A stretch of DNA of 64,000 nucleotides from Brachypodium distachyon (Eukaryota; Streptophyta; Magnoliopsida; Poales; Poaceae), in the NCBI RefSeq assembly GCF_000005505.3, contig NC_016132.3, positions 25,410,501-25,474,500 of the forward strand. Direction: 5' to 3'. Of the stretch, positions 1 through 20,453 are shown in pieces. How positions within the stretch are numbered: position 1 is the first letter of the stretch; the number at the start of each line of letters is the position of its first letter. The notes beneath the pieces are model-generated. The model was not told the origin of the DNA. It saw nothing but the letters and a program-made list of their open reading frames with translations, and did no database searches. The position numbers and the translations under genes are program-made.

Positions 1-81
1 ATCACGACGGCCACCACCACGATGACCACCTCCGCCTCTTCCGGCGGCCGTAGATCCGTCCGAGGGCGATCGAGCAATTAA
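1..81 (+). CDS. Possible 3' end of a gene cut by the window edge
   Basis: Two forward frames are open from the left edge. One ends at a TAG at 51-53 and would give a His/Asp-rich tail ending LFRRP. The other ends at a TAA at 79-81 and would give a Thr/Ser/Arg-rich tail. The bases are GC-rich and then change abruptly to AT-rich sequence, as at a stop codon followed by a 3' UTR. No family can be recognised from so short a piece, and the strand is only a guess. Confidence 0.25.
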   Translation: MTTATTTMTTSASSGGRRSVRGRSSN

Positions 82-804
82 TCATCTGTACTATTCTGTA
101 ATGTGTCTGTCAAATGAGCTTAAATTACCCTGATGCACGTATCCGGCGGTGATGTTTGAAGCGCAGGGTGATCTACTGATCTGTTTTGTCGAGCGTAGTG
201 TGGACTTTAAGTGTGTGGACGTGCACGTGTGGCAACACCAACATGTGTGTACAGGGAAATGGAACGGAGGACCGGCCGGTGAACATATGTGTCCCTTTCA
301 TCACAAAACGAAAGTGCTACTATGTTGGTACGTTACCGCCGTGCAACGGGTAATTTGAATGCTGTTTTGTATCAGTGTGGTTTCCAACCGAGATGAAATT
401 TGCTACGGGCATTATGTTGGTTTTTTTTTTCGAAAAGGGGAAACGATCTTCGGTCTCCGCATTGATCAAAAGTCGATACAAAGATAAACCAACGGAATAG
501 CTCAAACAAGACGAATTATGCATCTAGGTATCTAGTACACCGCCAGCCAGCCCGGTTGAAGATATCATGAGCGACCATCTCCAGTCGGTTGCATCCAGTA
601 AACAAAGGCTCCCGCAGATGCGCAGGAAGTAAGAAACCCACGGTCGGATCTAATGGAGATTGGCAGGGCCCTTATATGTGCCGGAATCAATTGTTACAAA
701 GTGGATCCTCATTCCTCAATCGCGGCAACATTTAGAAGGAGGAATGAGGGGATTACAAGGGTGGTGGTGGTTGCCGTGAGAAGGAAGGGGGCTGGTAAGG
801 GTAT
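82..804. other. Non-coding flank, no gene seen
   Basis: AT-rich sequence with short unconvincing open frames. A T-run at about 421-430 is followed by 'cgaaaagggg', which resembles the tail of a retroelement on the minus strand, but no matching target duplication was found. Confidence 0.4.
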
Positions 805-809
805 GTACA

Positions 810-1750
810 TTAGTTTAGACAGTTAGTGTCTATAATACCAGTCTGTCGTACCAATGGCCCACGGGGTCCCACTGATACGGGACACGTGAGTCGCTAGTGA
901 CAAAGCCCCGACGGGTTGGCCTCCCGAGAACGATAGGCCCGGGAAGCCCACCCCGAGGAGACGGTCGTTGGTGAAGACAAAGCCAAGGGCCGGGACAGGA
1001 AAAGCGCCCGCTTCGGTGGGTAGCCGGAAAGTCTGGTCCCCTGAAGTGGAAGGAACGCTGCCCCGGCAACTGGCCGGGTGCGCTAGCCGGGAAGGGGCTC
1101 CCTAGCAACCCGCACTCGGGCATGTAGGCGGGGCCCGCAGAACAGTGAGGATAGGACGAGACAGCGGACGCAGTGCATTTAATGCACCGACAGGATTCAC
1201 ATCGGCAGGGCTATTCTTGCTCAGCAAGGCTAGGGCGTCTACCCTATAATCCATTTTTTCTACCGTGTATAGTGGCCTGGGCGCTGCATGACGCCCAACG
1301 TGAATCAACAGTAGTGTAATTCCTGTGGCGATGACACGCGTGTAGGAGACGTGTCGCGCTGCATGCATCGGCACATGTGGTATCTCCTTGTCTATAAAAG
1401 GAAGATCAATGCCACCGGTCAAAGGGTTCTGTTCCAATCCTAGTTGGAGTCGTAGTCAGTAGTAGCAAAGAGTATCGCTCCGGTAGGCAGCTAACTCTCT
1501 AAGGAGAGCAAGTAGCTCCTCGGGAACCCCCCGAGGCATCATGTAAAACACACACATATTCGTGAATACAACTCCAAGCAGAATGTAGGGTGTTACACCT
1601 CCGGGTGGCCCGAACCTAGGTAAACTCACGCGTCAACACTTCGTGTCTTTCGTCACACCGGCGATCGCCGGAGCAATCGCCTTCGCCCTCCACCGAACCA
1701 AAAAAGGGGTGCTCGGCATCCCCGGTGCCGGAGACCCGTGCTCCGACACA
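810..1750 (+). mobile_element. Probable LTR (solo or fragment) of a Gypsy-like retrotransposon
   Basis: This GC-rich block has no coding frame but has LTR-like architecture. A TATA-like tctataaaagg lies near 1391, and a stretch resembling the U5 of cereal Gypsy LTRs (gtgttacacctccgggtgg, then cccgaacctaggtaaactc) lies near 1589-1626. The 5-bp word GTACA occurs at 805-809 and again at 1751-1755, which would fit a target duplication. The left end starts TTAG rather than the usual TG, so the exact borders are uncertain. No internal polyprotein is next to it. Confidence 0.45.
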
Positions 1751-1753
1751 GTA

Positions 1754-2104
1754 CATGTCATATGTAAGCACTATTATACACAAAATACACAACAAGCCAT
1801 CTGTAAGGAGTCGATTTTAGCTTAACCATATGTGAGTACAAGTTACACACACCATCCATACAACACGAAATTATCATCTGTAAGCTGTTTGTAAAGATGC
1901 TACAGACTATCTATAATTTTATATGTAAGCAGTCCATGTCATATGTAAGCACTATTATACACAAAATACACAACAAGCCATCTGTAAGGAGTCGATTTTA
2001 GCTTAACCATATGTGAGTACAAGTTACACACACCATCCATACAACATGAAATTATCATCTGTAAGCTATTTGTAAAGATGCTACAAACTATCTATAATTT
2101 TATA
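1754..2104 (+). repeat. Tandem duplication, period 181 bp, two copies
   Basis: The sequence starting catgtcatatgtaagc at 1754 starts again at 1935, and the copies run to about 1924 and 2104. They differ at only a few positions (for example acaacacg versus acaacatg), so the duplication is recent. It is AT-rich and non-coding. It lies between the LTR-like block and a terminal-inverted-repeat element. Confidence 0.85.
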
Positions 2105-2342
2105 GACACCATCATTTCTCTCCTCATTCTCTTTCCTCCACATCACCAAAACAACACATAACTGCTCTTTGCAGTCAACCATTTTACATGCCTTAAGGGT
2201 GGCCATCCGGAGATTGCCTCTAGAGAGTGGGACAGTGGGAGGAGTAGGGGGTGGGAGGGAGGAGGGGAAGCGGCGGTGATGGTGATGACTGTCGGAGAGG
2301 TCATCGTGATGAAGGAAAAGGAGTCGACGAGTGATGGTAGAA

Positions 2343-3342
2343 AGTAAATTACATAAAACCACCACATTTGAAGCGACCTTCTAACAAAACCACTTTTTTA
2401 TTTTTATCTTTTACAAATCACCATCATTTTTTGCATAATTTTCACCCCGTACACTAATCTGACGGTGTACCGAGTTGGACATGGCCCCTCATGTCAGCTC
2501 TATCTTCTTCTTCCTCCTATCCCGGGCAGTCTTCTTCCTTTCTTGTGAGATGCACGCCATCCGTTCCTCGTCGATAGCGACGGATTCACTGTGAAATTTT
2601 CCAATTCCTCTCTTCCCAACCTCTTGTAACCCCCCTTGAGCAATTACCTTCTCCAATTTTGGGAAACTTCAATCAACAGCAAAATCCCTAATTCCTCGCC
2701 GTCGGTACTGAGATTGACGCCGCCGTCCCTTCTTTGTCTACGGTGGATTCACGGGGCTCGCTAGGCCTCATCCAAGTTGCTGCAGCTCGTGAGGTTCACC
2801 TTCGGCTGGTTCGCGCTCACATGGGGCACGACCAACTGGTCCACGGATACGATCTTCACTCCGTTGCCCAAAGCTGGGGCGGAGCTTCTCTGCAGTTCGC
2901 ACCACAAGCTCCTCTCTCTAGAGCGTCGTATCTCGGACCCACCTCCGTCAGGCACTCGGACGTAGGACTGGGATGGGCTCACCGTCGAGGACGACCTCTC
3001 GTGCTCTGTCTCCATCGAGATCACCGAGTGTGCCGCCCTCTTGGTGCTCCGGCTTGTGCAGCCTTGAGGACTTCGTCTACATGAACAAGCTCGTGGGATG
3101 CAACATAGAGATCATGCTTAGGCCTAGCTGCGACGCCTCAGAGGTAGAAGATAGAGATGGCAGGTGGGACCATGTCCTCCTCGGTGGGGCCATTGTCAGT
3201 TTCCCTATCAAAAGTTCAAAACGAGTAATCAATGTTTTAGGTGACTGGTATCCTAAAAAACGGTGATGATTTGCATAAATATTAAAAAAAAAGTTTTGTT
3301 AGAACATGGCCTCAATCGTGGTGGTTTTATGTAATTTATTAG
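2343..3342. mobile_element. Terminal-inverted-repeat element with GC-rich cargo (Pack-MULE-like?)
   Basis: The left end begins near 2345 with taaattacataaaacca, and its inverted copy closes the element at about 3342. Homology between the arms extends imperfectly for about 90 bp: both contain a 'ttctaacaaaac' block and then a T-rich stretch. Between the AT-rich arms lies GC-rich sequence (about 2700-3180) with codon-like composition but no long clean frame. That pattern fits a transposon carrying a captured gene fragment. I saw no convincing 9-bp target duplication, so the superfamily is a guess. Confidence 0.55.
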
Positions 3343-4901
3343 ATGGCAAATGTCGGAGATGTCACCACAATCGAGCGAGGGGAGATGGTGGCGATTGAAG
3401 AAGTCGTCTCAGCACATTGCGGCTGGCCAGCTTGCTTCTCCAAAGCTCTCGGTGCCCCCCCCCCCCCCGGGCATCTGCTCCCATTTTCCTGTCCACACAC
3501 GTACCCCCTCCTAGCCCCTACTTTTTCTTAATCCCTGGGCCTGCATGTGATTAGTACCAGGTGGGTTGTCTCTCTCCTCCGAACCTCCACTCTTTCCCCT
3601 CTCTCCCCCGACTCCTTTCTTTTCTCTCTGCACGGCACGGCTGCTCGCCTCCACATCTCCGTGCCTCCCCCACCTCTGGATCCAGTCAAGGATGCCGTCG
3701 GCAACGCCACGGGTTCGTCTCCCCAGCCTCTCCGCGCCTCCCCCAGCGATGAGGAGCTCTGTCCCGAGCCTCCGTCCCGGGCTCCTCTGCTGCCACCCCC
3801 GCCGCCACGGGGAGCTTCCGTCCCAGTGATTTTGTGTTGTGATTTTTCTTTTGATGTACCATGTGATTTTTTATTTTGGATCCATCATGTATCATGATTT
3901 TGTGTTGTGATTTTGGAGTACCATCATGTACCATGTGATTTTTTAATCTTTGTGGTTTCTTCTTTGAATGTTTGTGCTGTGATTTTTTAGTACCATCATG
4001 TACCATGACAAGGTAGTTATTTATGAATGTATGTGTTCTAATTTTGTCCCAGTACATGATGTAATTTATCGTTGATGAGGTACTTGTTAATTGTATCTGT
4101 GATGTAACTTCATGTACTCGTCATATACCTTCATGTACTCGGCATTTGCATGAGGTACTTAAAAATTGTTAGGGTACATGTGATGTACCATACGATATAC
4201 TCGTATCATAAATTCATGTGCATGAGATGTTTAAAAACTGCTAAGGTACAATTTATATACCATAATGTACTAAATATGTACTTAAAAATATGTCATGTAT
4301 CATAATGTACTTAGAAGAGGAAGAGAGAAAGAAAGAGAAAAGATTAAACTCCTCTAATTTAAAGTGCGTGAGAGAGAAAGAGAAAAGGACAACCTTGTGG
4401 CTACTATGGTGCATGCAAATGCCACCTGGGGGCACAGCCTCAGCTTTAAGCTTGCTTCTCCTCCTTGCCCGCTTCATCACTCATCCGTTTCATTCCCTCT
4501 AGTGGAAAAAAAAAATCTGGACAGCAAAAATAAGCCCAAAGCGAAAGCCCAACAAAGAACAGTCCACAAAAACACATCCAAGAAAAAATAAACTCGTACA
4601 GAAGACCCAAATGCACCTCCACAACTAAAATAAACAGAACCCTACACCACGTGAGCGAATCAACAAATTAGACGGGGGCCCTCAAAAATTTGAGAAAAAC
4701 AAATCAGACGGAAGTCGGTTTCTGAGATCGAGTCGGTTTCTTGTGGATCAATCAACTGGGGAGTAATAAAAAAAACCCTAGTCGGTTAGCGTAGCGGTAG
4801 CAGAGTCCAGACCGACCTACTACTCCCGCGTCCCCTTTGTGGCTGGCGGCGGCGGGGTGAAGCACCACCGACGCGGCTCGTGTCCGCCGTCCGGCCAGGC
4901 C
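3343..4901. other. Upstream region of the DEAH helicase; low-complexity repeats
   Basis: A C10 run lies near 3460. A CT-rich/GC-rich patch spans 3560-3830. The region 3830-4320 holds a degenerate AT-rich array repeating words such as 'gtaccatcatgtacc', 'tgtgattttt' and 'catgtactcg'. The last 200 bp contain three 'gtcggtt' words and an 'aaaccctag' box, the latter common in promoters of plant growth and RNA-processing genes. No gene is supported here. Confidence 0.5.
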
Positions 4902-7900
4902 ATGGCGAGCGAGGCCCAGCTCAAGACGCGGGTCTCCGATCGGCTGATGGCGCTGCTGGGCTGCTCAACGGGCACGGCGGTGCAGGTCGTGATCCGCCTC
5001 GCACGGGAAAGCGCCTCGGCGACCGTCCTCGCGTCGCGGCTCGTCGATCTCGTCGGGTTCCCCTCCTCCGCCGACACCGTCGCGTTCGCGGAGGACGTGT
5101 GCGGAATGATTCCGCGCAACGCCGCCGCCGGAGGAGTCGGGGCCAGCGAATACCAGAAGCAGATTCAGGAGGCGACGGCGCTGGCCAAAAACCAGAGCAC
5201 CTTCAAGCTGCCCGACGACGACGACGACGACCATGAAGATGCAATCGTCACCGCGCCGTCCTCTAACACCGGAAAAAAACGTTTCAGGAGGAAGGCCGGG
5301 AACCAAGGGGGTGAGGAGGATGACGAGACAACGCACGATTTGGGGCGGAAAGTGCGAGCGCGGCCTGATCCGGAGGAATGTGGTGGTGGTGGTTCTGATG
5401 GGGAAGAGGAGATGGTTCGGGATCAGATCGAGAGGGCTAATCTCGAACGGCACATCCGGGAACGCGACGCAGCGAGCACTAGGAAATTGATGGATCGGAA
5501 GCCAACCAAAGGGGAACAGGACGAACTCGCCCGCCGATCCGAAGCAATGGCAAGGGACGACACCTCGGAGCTCAGGAGGTTCTCGCGGCACGCGTACCTG
5601 CAGAAGCGTAAGGAGAAGAAGCTCGACGAGGCACTGGACGAGATCATCGACCACGAGTACATCTTCCAGGGCGTCAAGCTGACGGACTCCGAGGAGAGAG
5701 ATTTCAGGCGGAAGAAGGAAATTTACAAGCTCGTCACCGATCGCGTCGGGAAGGACGAGGATGCCGGCGACTGCTACAGGATGCCCGAGGCCTACGACGC
5801 TGTCGCAAATGTCGATCAGGAGAAGCGGTGGGCCGCGGCGAGGCGGCGGTACGAAGACCCTGCAGAGGCGAGAGAGGGCAAGAGGAGCAGCTTGTCAGAG
5901 CAGGAGGCCTGGGAAGAGCAGCAGATCAGGAAATCCCGGCTACAGTTCGGATCAAGCGATCATGGACAGCGGGACGACGGCTACGAGCTCGTCCTGGACG
6001 ACAGGGTTGACTTCGTCAAATCGACGGCGCTGTCGCCGGACGACGAGATGGAAGAATTGGCCGAGGCCATTGATGCAAAGGTGACATTGCAGAGGGAGCT
6101 CCAAGACGAGAGGAAGAATTTGCCCGTGTACAAGCTCAAGGATGATCTTCTCAAAGCCATCGAAGAGCACCAGGTGCTGATCATAGTCGGAGAGACCGGG
6201 TCCGGCAAGACCACGCAGATTCCTCAGTACCTCCACGAGGCCGGGTACACGGCGCAGGGGAAGAAGATCGCGTGCACGCAGCCGCGGCGCGTGGCGGCCA
6301 TGAGCGTGGCGGCGAGGGTGGCGCAGGAGATGGGCGTGAAGCTCGGGCACGAGGTCGGCTACTCCATCAGGTTCGAGGACTGCACCTCGGACAAGACGGT
6401 GGTCAAGTACATGACCGACGGGATGCTCCTGCGGGAGTTCCTCGGCGAGCCGGACCTGGCGAGCTACAGCGTGGTGATCGTGGACGAGGCGCACGAGCGC
6501 ACGCTGTCCACGGACATCCTCTTCGGCCTCGTCAAGGACATCGCGCGCTTCCGGCCGGACATGAAGCTGCTCATCTCCAGCGCCACGCTCAACGCCAGCA
6601 AGTTCAGCGACTTCTTCGACCTGGCCCCGATCTTCAAGATCCCCGGGAGGCGGTACAAAGTAGACGTCCACTACACAAAGGCGCCGGAGGCGGACTACGT
6701 GGACGCGGCCGTCGTCACGGTCCTGCAGCTGCACGTCAGGCAGCCCGCCGGCGACATCCTGCTGTTCCTCACGGGGCAGGAGGAGATAGAGACGGTGGAA
6801 GAGATCCTGAAACAGAGGATGAAGGCTCTTGGCAGTAAAATGGCGGAACTGGTGATATGCCCGATCTACGCGAACCTGCCGACGGAGCTCCAGGCCAAGA
6901 TTTTCCTGCCGGCGCCGGCGGGCGCGCGCAAGGTGGTCCTGGCCACCAACATCGCCGAGACGTCGCTGACCATCGATGGGATCAAGTACGTGGTCGACCC
7001 TGGGTTCTGCAAGGTCAAGTCGTACAACCCGCGCACGGGCATGGAGTCGCTGCTGGTGGCGCCCATCTCCAAGGCGTCGGCGGACCAGCGCGCCGGCCGT
7101 TCGGGCCGCACCGGCCCGGGCAAGTGCTTCCGCCTCTTCACGGAGTACAACTTCAGGAACGACCTGGAGGACGACACAGTCCCGGAGATCCAGAGGAGCA
7201 ACCTGGCAAACGTCGTGCTCAGGCTCAAGGCGCTGGGCATCAACGACCTGGTGAGCTTCGACTTCATGGACCCTCCAGCGTCGGAGTCGCTGCTCAAGGC
7301 CCTGGAGGAGCTCTACGCGCTCGGCGCGCTCAACGGCCGCGGCGAGCTCACCAAGACCGGGAGGAGGATGGCGGAATTCCCCTTGGACCCCATGCTCTCT
7401 AAGGCCATCGTCGCGTCGGAGAAGTACAGGTGCTCCGAGGAGGTGATCACCATTGCGGCCATGCTATCGGCCGGGCCCGGGAGCGCTGTCTTCTACCGGC
7501 CCAAGGACAAGCAGGTGCACGCCGACGCCGCGCGGCAGGCATTCCACGCCGGCGACGTTGGCGACCACGTGGCGCTGCTCAACGTGTACAACGCGTGGAA
7601 GGAGTCGGGATACTCGCCGCAGTGGTGCCGCGAGAGCTTCGTGCAGTCGCGCACCATGAAGCGCGCGCGGGACGTGCGAGACCAGCTGGAGGCGCTGCTC
7701 GAGCGGGTGGAGATCGAGCCCTGCTCCGGCGCCGGCGACCCCAACGCGATCAGGAAGGCGATTACGGCGGGGTACTTCCGCAACGCGGCGCGGCTGCAAA
7801 AGGACGGGTCTTATCGTGCCGTTAAGAGCCGGCAGACGGTGTTCGTGCACCCCAGCTCCGGGATGGAGCAGGTACTCCCGCGGTGGATTGTGTACCACGA

Positions 7901-8045
7901 ACTGGTGCAAACCTCGAAGGAATACATGCGGCAGGTGACGGAGCTCAAGCCGGAGTGGCTGCTGGAGATCGCGCCGCACTACTACCAGTGCAAGGACATC
8001 GACGAACACGAGCAGAAGAAGAAATTAGCCAAGGGAACCACGTAG
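4902..8045 (+). CDS. DEAH-box pre-mRNA-splicing RNA helicase (PRP2/DHX16, ESP3/DEAH1-like)
   Basis: A 1047-residue intronless frame. ATP-dependent helicases of this family remodel the activated spliceosome before the first transesterification. Visible motifs are I GETGSGKT (about residue 430), Ia TQPRRVAAMSVA, II DEAH (528-531), III SAT (559-561), IV FLTGQEEI, V TNIAETSLTIDG and VI QRAGRSGRTG (about 728-737). The HA2 and OB-fold region follows and ends HEQKKKLAKGTT. The N-terminus (1-90) is a short helical domain, followed by acidic and Arg/Lys-rich linkers typical of the PRP2 branch. The ATG at 4902 in gccATGg context was chosen; the frame stays open upstream to 4839, but only with a GTG. 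Length matches Arabidopsis ESP3 (about 1044 aa). Assignment to PRP2 rather than PRP22/PRP43 rests on length and the N-terminal half. Confidence 0.93.
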   Translation: MASEAQLKTRVSDRLMALLGCSTGTAVQVVIRLARESASATVLASRLVDLVGFPSSADTVAFAEDVCGMIPRNAAAGGVGASEYQKQIQEATALAKNQSTFKLPDDDDDDHEDAIVTAPSSNTGKKRFRRKAGNQGGEEDDETTHDLGRKVRARPDPEECGGGGSDGEEEMVRDQIERANLERHIRERDAASTRKLMDRKPTKGEQDELARRSEAMARDDTSELRRFSRHAYLQKRKEKKLDEALDEIIDHEYIFQGVKLTDSEERDFRRKKEIYKLVTDRVGKDEDAGDCYRMPEAYDAVANVDQEKRWAAARRRYEDPAEAREGKRSSLSEQEAWEEQQIRKSRLQFGSSDHGQRDDGYELVLDDRVDFVKSTALSPDDEMEELAEAIDAKVTLQRELQDERKNLPVYKLKDDLLKAIEEHQVLIIVGETGSGKTTQIPQYLHEAGYTAQGKKIACTQPRRVAAMSVAARVAQEMGVKLGHEVGYSIRFEDCTSDKTVVKYMTDGMLLREFLGEPDLASYSVVIVDEAHERTLSTDILFGLVKDIARFRPDMKLLISSATLNASKFSDFFDLAPIFKIPGRRYKVDVHYTKAPEADYVDAAVVTVLQLHVRQPAGDILLFLTGQEEIETVEEILKQRMKALGSKMAELVICPIYANLPTELQAKIFLPAPAGARKVVLATNIAETSLTIDGIKYVVDPGFCKVKSYNPRTGMESLLVAPISKASADQRAGRSGRTGPGKCFRLFTEYNFRNDLEDDTVPEIQRSNLANVVLRLKALGINDLVSFDFMDPPASESLLKALEELYALGALNGRGELTKTGRRMAEFPLDPMLSKAIVASEKYRCSEEVITIAAMLSAGPGSAVFYRPKDKQVHADAARQAFHAGDVGDHVALLNVYNAWKESGYSPQWCRESFVQSRTMKRARDVRDQLEALLERVEIEPCSGAGDPNAIRKAITAGYFRNAARLQKDGSYRAVKSRQTVFVHPSSGMEQVLPRWIVYHELVQTSKEYMRQVTELKPEWLLEIAPHYYQCKDIDEHEQKKKLAKGTT

Positions 8046-8362
8046 AAGCTGAGTTTGAATCAGAATGGCCTCTTCAGTGTGTAAATTGTGAAATCATAAA
8101 TTGTACTCTTGTCAGGTTTCGTGGCAGCTGCTTTCTGTGAACAAGGATATCACACACCCAAACAGCTGCAACCGTCCAGAAAACATTACTTCGATTAAAA
8201 CATACATGCATTGTTTTTTTGCTGGAACATTCAACATAACCCAAATCCATTCAAAGGTAAATCCGGCAAAATATGTAAAATTTGAAACATAACATTCGAT
8301 ATACCATTTTCAACTTTTCATGAACTAAATCCTACATGACATGTTGCTGAGATGGTACCATA
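8046..8362. other. Shared 3' region of convergent genes
   Basis: Only 317 bp separate the helicase stop (8045, +) from the CDKC stop (8363, -). The stretch is AT-rich and must hold both 3' UTRs and poly(A) sites, so the two transcripts probably overlap at their ends. Confidence 0.7.
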
Positions 8363-13026
<4,664 letters not shown>

Positions 13027-15620
13027 GGTTTCCGGAGCTTTTCCCCTTGCAACGCGCTAGGGTTTAGAGGACGAGGGTCGGGTTTGGGGGTGGTAAAGGG
13101 CCTGAACCGAAAGAACCGTGGTGTTCTGAACTTCTGAAGTCGGAAGTTGGGTCGGTTAAATGGGTCGGTTCGTTCGATCTAGAGGACGCCGTCCGATGAG
13201 ACCGTGTTTTGTGTCAGATCTTTTTAAAAGAAAACCATAAGAAAGACCATCACCGTAGAAGTATGAACATAAATTCGGATTTGTGAGAACTTGAACATGG
13301 ACGGTGGAATTGTATATCCACTTCTTCAGTCGAGGAAGGCATGTACGATAGTTGATAAGACATGTTCTACGCTGGAATATAGAACGTTTTATTTTATAGT
13401 TTCATTTTATTTAGATAAGACAACAAAATATGTTGTACAATTGGTCATCTCTTAGTGTCATATCTTACAATTAACGTCTATATAAATAAAATTAATCAAA
13501 TAAATATTAAGAAAAAGGTAAAATCTAGTACAATGAGTAATTTGTCTTTTCTTTGTCTTATCCTTCTTGTGAAGAGATCGTCTCTTAGCTAAGAGAAGGC
13601 TCATGCCTTTTTTCACTCCTCTCTCTTCCACATCAGCAATTATCCTATGTGGCAGCGTTAAAAAAAGACTGACGTCACCCTATTGTACACGACAATACGA
13701 CATAAGGTAGGCTAACTTCTCATCTTCGTGCAAAAAAAGAAGGCTTGATCAGAAGATGGTGGTGTACTCTAAGTATTGACTAAATCACACGTCTATCTTT
13801 TATAGATAAAATAACTTCCTTACAGGTTCTTCCACCACCACTCGGATGCCTAACAATTGGTAGGTTGTCATGCGCTATCCAATTAAGAGAGTTGTTATAC
13901 GTGTGATGCTCTTTGTCCGATATATGTCCAACGGTGCACGTCAAACCATCCATATGAAGCACAACACTACATCACGCCATTAGATCTTTTATATGACAGA
14001 TGGCCACTTAAGTTTCACATAGAAGTTCCGTTCAATTAAATCACGAGCAAGCAAAGCAAGGATGACGCCACATTGCATTTAATTCCATAAATAAAAAAGC
14101 AACATCTTCCAAACCGAATACGGGAATTATGATCTACTATTTACAATAGTGGGTGTTTCGATCTTCAAAACAAAATCTCATTTGGGTACACGATACCTTG
14201 AAAACGTTTTGATTTATTCCAAAGTTAATTATTTTGATGACCAATCCCCCTAATTACTAATAGAATACATAACTCTCCATCCTTTTGTATTCACGTGCAA
14301 CACGACTTCCCGGAATTGGATAAAACTTGGCAAGTGAAATATACATGGAAGGATGAATAGACCGTGAGAACACGACGGTCATGGGAGAACCCATAACCAT
14401 CATAGTTTAGAGTGGCGCAAGGCGTCGAGCCAAACTGTCCCGACCACGCTAACATCCCTCGTGGGCTGATGGCCCACCTTACTTATGATGTTTAAATCTT
14501 GACCCACTTCATTTATATATCCATGAAGCGTTCGCGATGGAGGGAAGGCCAAATCATGAAACAAGATTACCATGCAAAAACCATCTTGTGCATGTTTATA
14601 GTAATAGTAGTGTAGTGGACTCTCTTTTTTATCGCATGAGATACAGCACATAATTGTGATATATAATTTTGAACGATCGTATAAATTGTTGTACATGGTA
14701 TGTTGTCATGGTGATACTTTTATACACGTGATGATTTCTGAATATGCACTTGTCCCCTAAAAAAAGAATATGCACTTGTGTTGCTATTAATGAAAGCTTT
14801 AACTGATTATCATGTTCTTGACATTGATCCACCAACTTCATGTCATCATACTTAAAACAATGCTCCGTATTAATTACTTTTGCTTGGTTGTAACTTCGAT
14901 GAAGACCAGATGGCAAGCTTAATCACATGTGTCCTTTCCAAACCATTTCCTTCAGCGTGTCCACCAATGCATATGCTCTAACATGACTTTGAGTCACTGG
15001 AACATAGAGCCCCACGTCACGTGGGCCAGATGATAGATTGCCACTGTGCACTAAGCCCGCATACAAGTGGCCCAGAACGTTAAGCTAAAGAATCTCTTTG
15101 ACGCGACCATAGCTGCAGGTCCCATGATGGAGGGAGGACCCCGAGGCCATTTTTTGTAGAGAAAATATGGACGGAGTAGTATTTGCTTTTGAACATATTG
15201 TATCGCAAAGTCTCAATTTTTGAAAAATTTATCAGTTAACCCATACTATTTTACTAATATGTAACCCATAATCTGGCTATTAAAGCAATGGGACTTACAT
15301 GTTAGTTTCTACCGCATGAGAGGGTTGGTTTCATGCGTTCCGGTGCGGTTCTAACCTAGTTCGCATTGGTTCGGGCCCGACTGACTATTAGATAAATTGG
15401 TGAATGTGGAAAATGTGCTTACATGGTGTTAAAGGAGAAGAAGGTGGATGGTGACGAATTGAAACTTGAACTTAAGAAAGAGAAGACAATTCAGAAGTTT
15501 GGGCAGAAGATTGTTAGGACCAAAACAAGACGAGGACGCATAAAACCAACCCTGTTCATGCAGACACTGTTATCCAGCTGGATAGACAGATGATTAATTT
15601 TCTTATACAGATAGATAGTA
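13027..15620. other. Intergenic region upstream of CDKC
   Basis: The first 60 bp hold the CDKC 5' leader, including 'aaccctag' on the minus strand. Repeated 'gtcggtt' words near 13151-13170 resemble those upstream of the helicase. The remainder is AT-rich with short open frames only, and no gene was recognised. Confidence 0.5.
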
Positions 15621-15733
15621 TTCCCTCCATTCCATAATTCTTGTTGAAATATTAGATATATCTGACGTTTTTTTACGAATAGATACATCCATTTTTTGAC
15701 AACTTTGAAACAAAAATTATGAAACGAAGGGAG
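15621..15733. mobile_element. Stowaway MITE
   Basis: About 113 bp with inverted ends TTCCCTCCATTCCATAATTC and its complement (one or two changes), flanked by TA on each side (15619-15620 and 15734-15735). It is non-coding and belongs to the Tc1/Mariner-derived class. Confidence 0.85.
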
Positions 15734-16310
15734 TATAATAGTACGGGTTAAGTGATAAAATTCCAATAGTTGTGATTTTGTGATATAAAATGTTCAAAAG
15801 TAAGGGTTTCTTGATATTTACTCTCTTAACGCAAAGGCCATATTTGCACATGAATGGTTGAAAGAGTTTCTCATAATTTCGCAACATAACCTTACCATAA
15901 AGACCACAGTTTTCTCGTGAAAGCCATGCATCACAAAAAGTCACAATGTGACAGTTTTTTCCTGGCGCAGCATAGTCACGGCCAGGCTAATTTCAAACAT
16001 CACTCTAAAAGAAAAGGTAAACCGAAATACCAACAGATATCAACATAACACCCCCCCCCCCCCCCACCACCACCCAAAAAAAGAAAAATACAACAATCTG
16101 AAATTTACATGGCAGTTCATCGGTCTTATAATGGGACGACTGCGATGCAAATTTGCCATAACATGAGCATCCTGAGTTGTTCTGACCAGATGGTGAAGAA
16201 ACAAAATGAATTGCACCCGCCACAAACTGCAGGTCCTATTGAGTTGGATCAGAGAACAACCGTCTGAAGCTCCATTTCCCACCCAAGCTGGATCCTTAAG
16301 AGACAAAGAA

Positions 16311-20453
<4,143 letters not shown>

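Noticed and set aside
4839..4901. Upstream extension of the helicase frame
   Set aside because: The extra 21 codons begin with GTG, not ATG; the ATG at 4902 has a good context and gives the family length.
5952..6734. Long minus-strand open frame of about 260 codons inside the helicase
   Set aside because: It is the antisense shadow of a GC-rich gene; the plus frame carries all helicase motifs.
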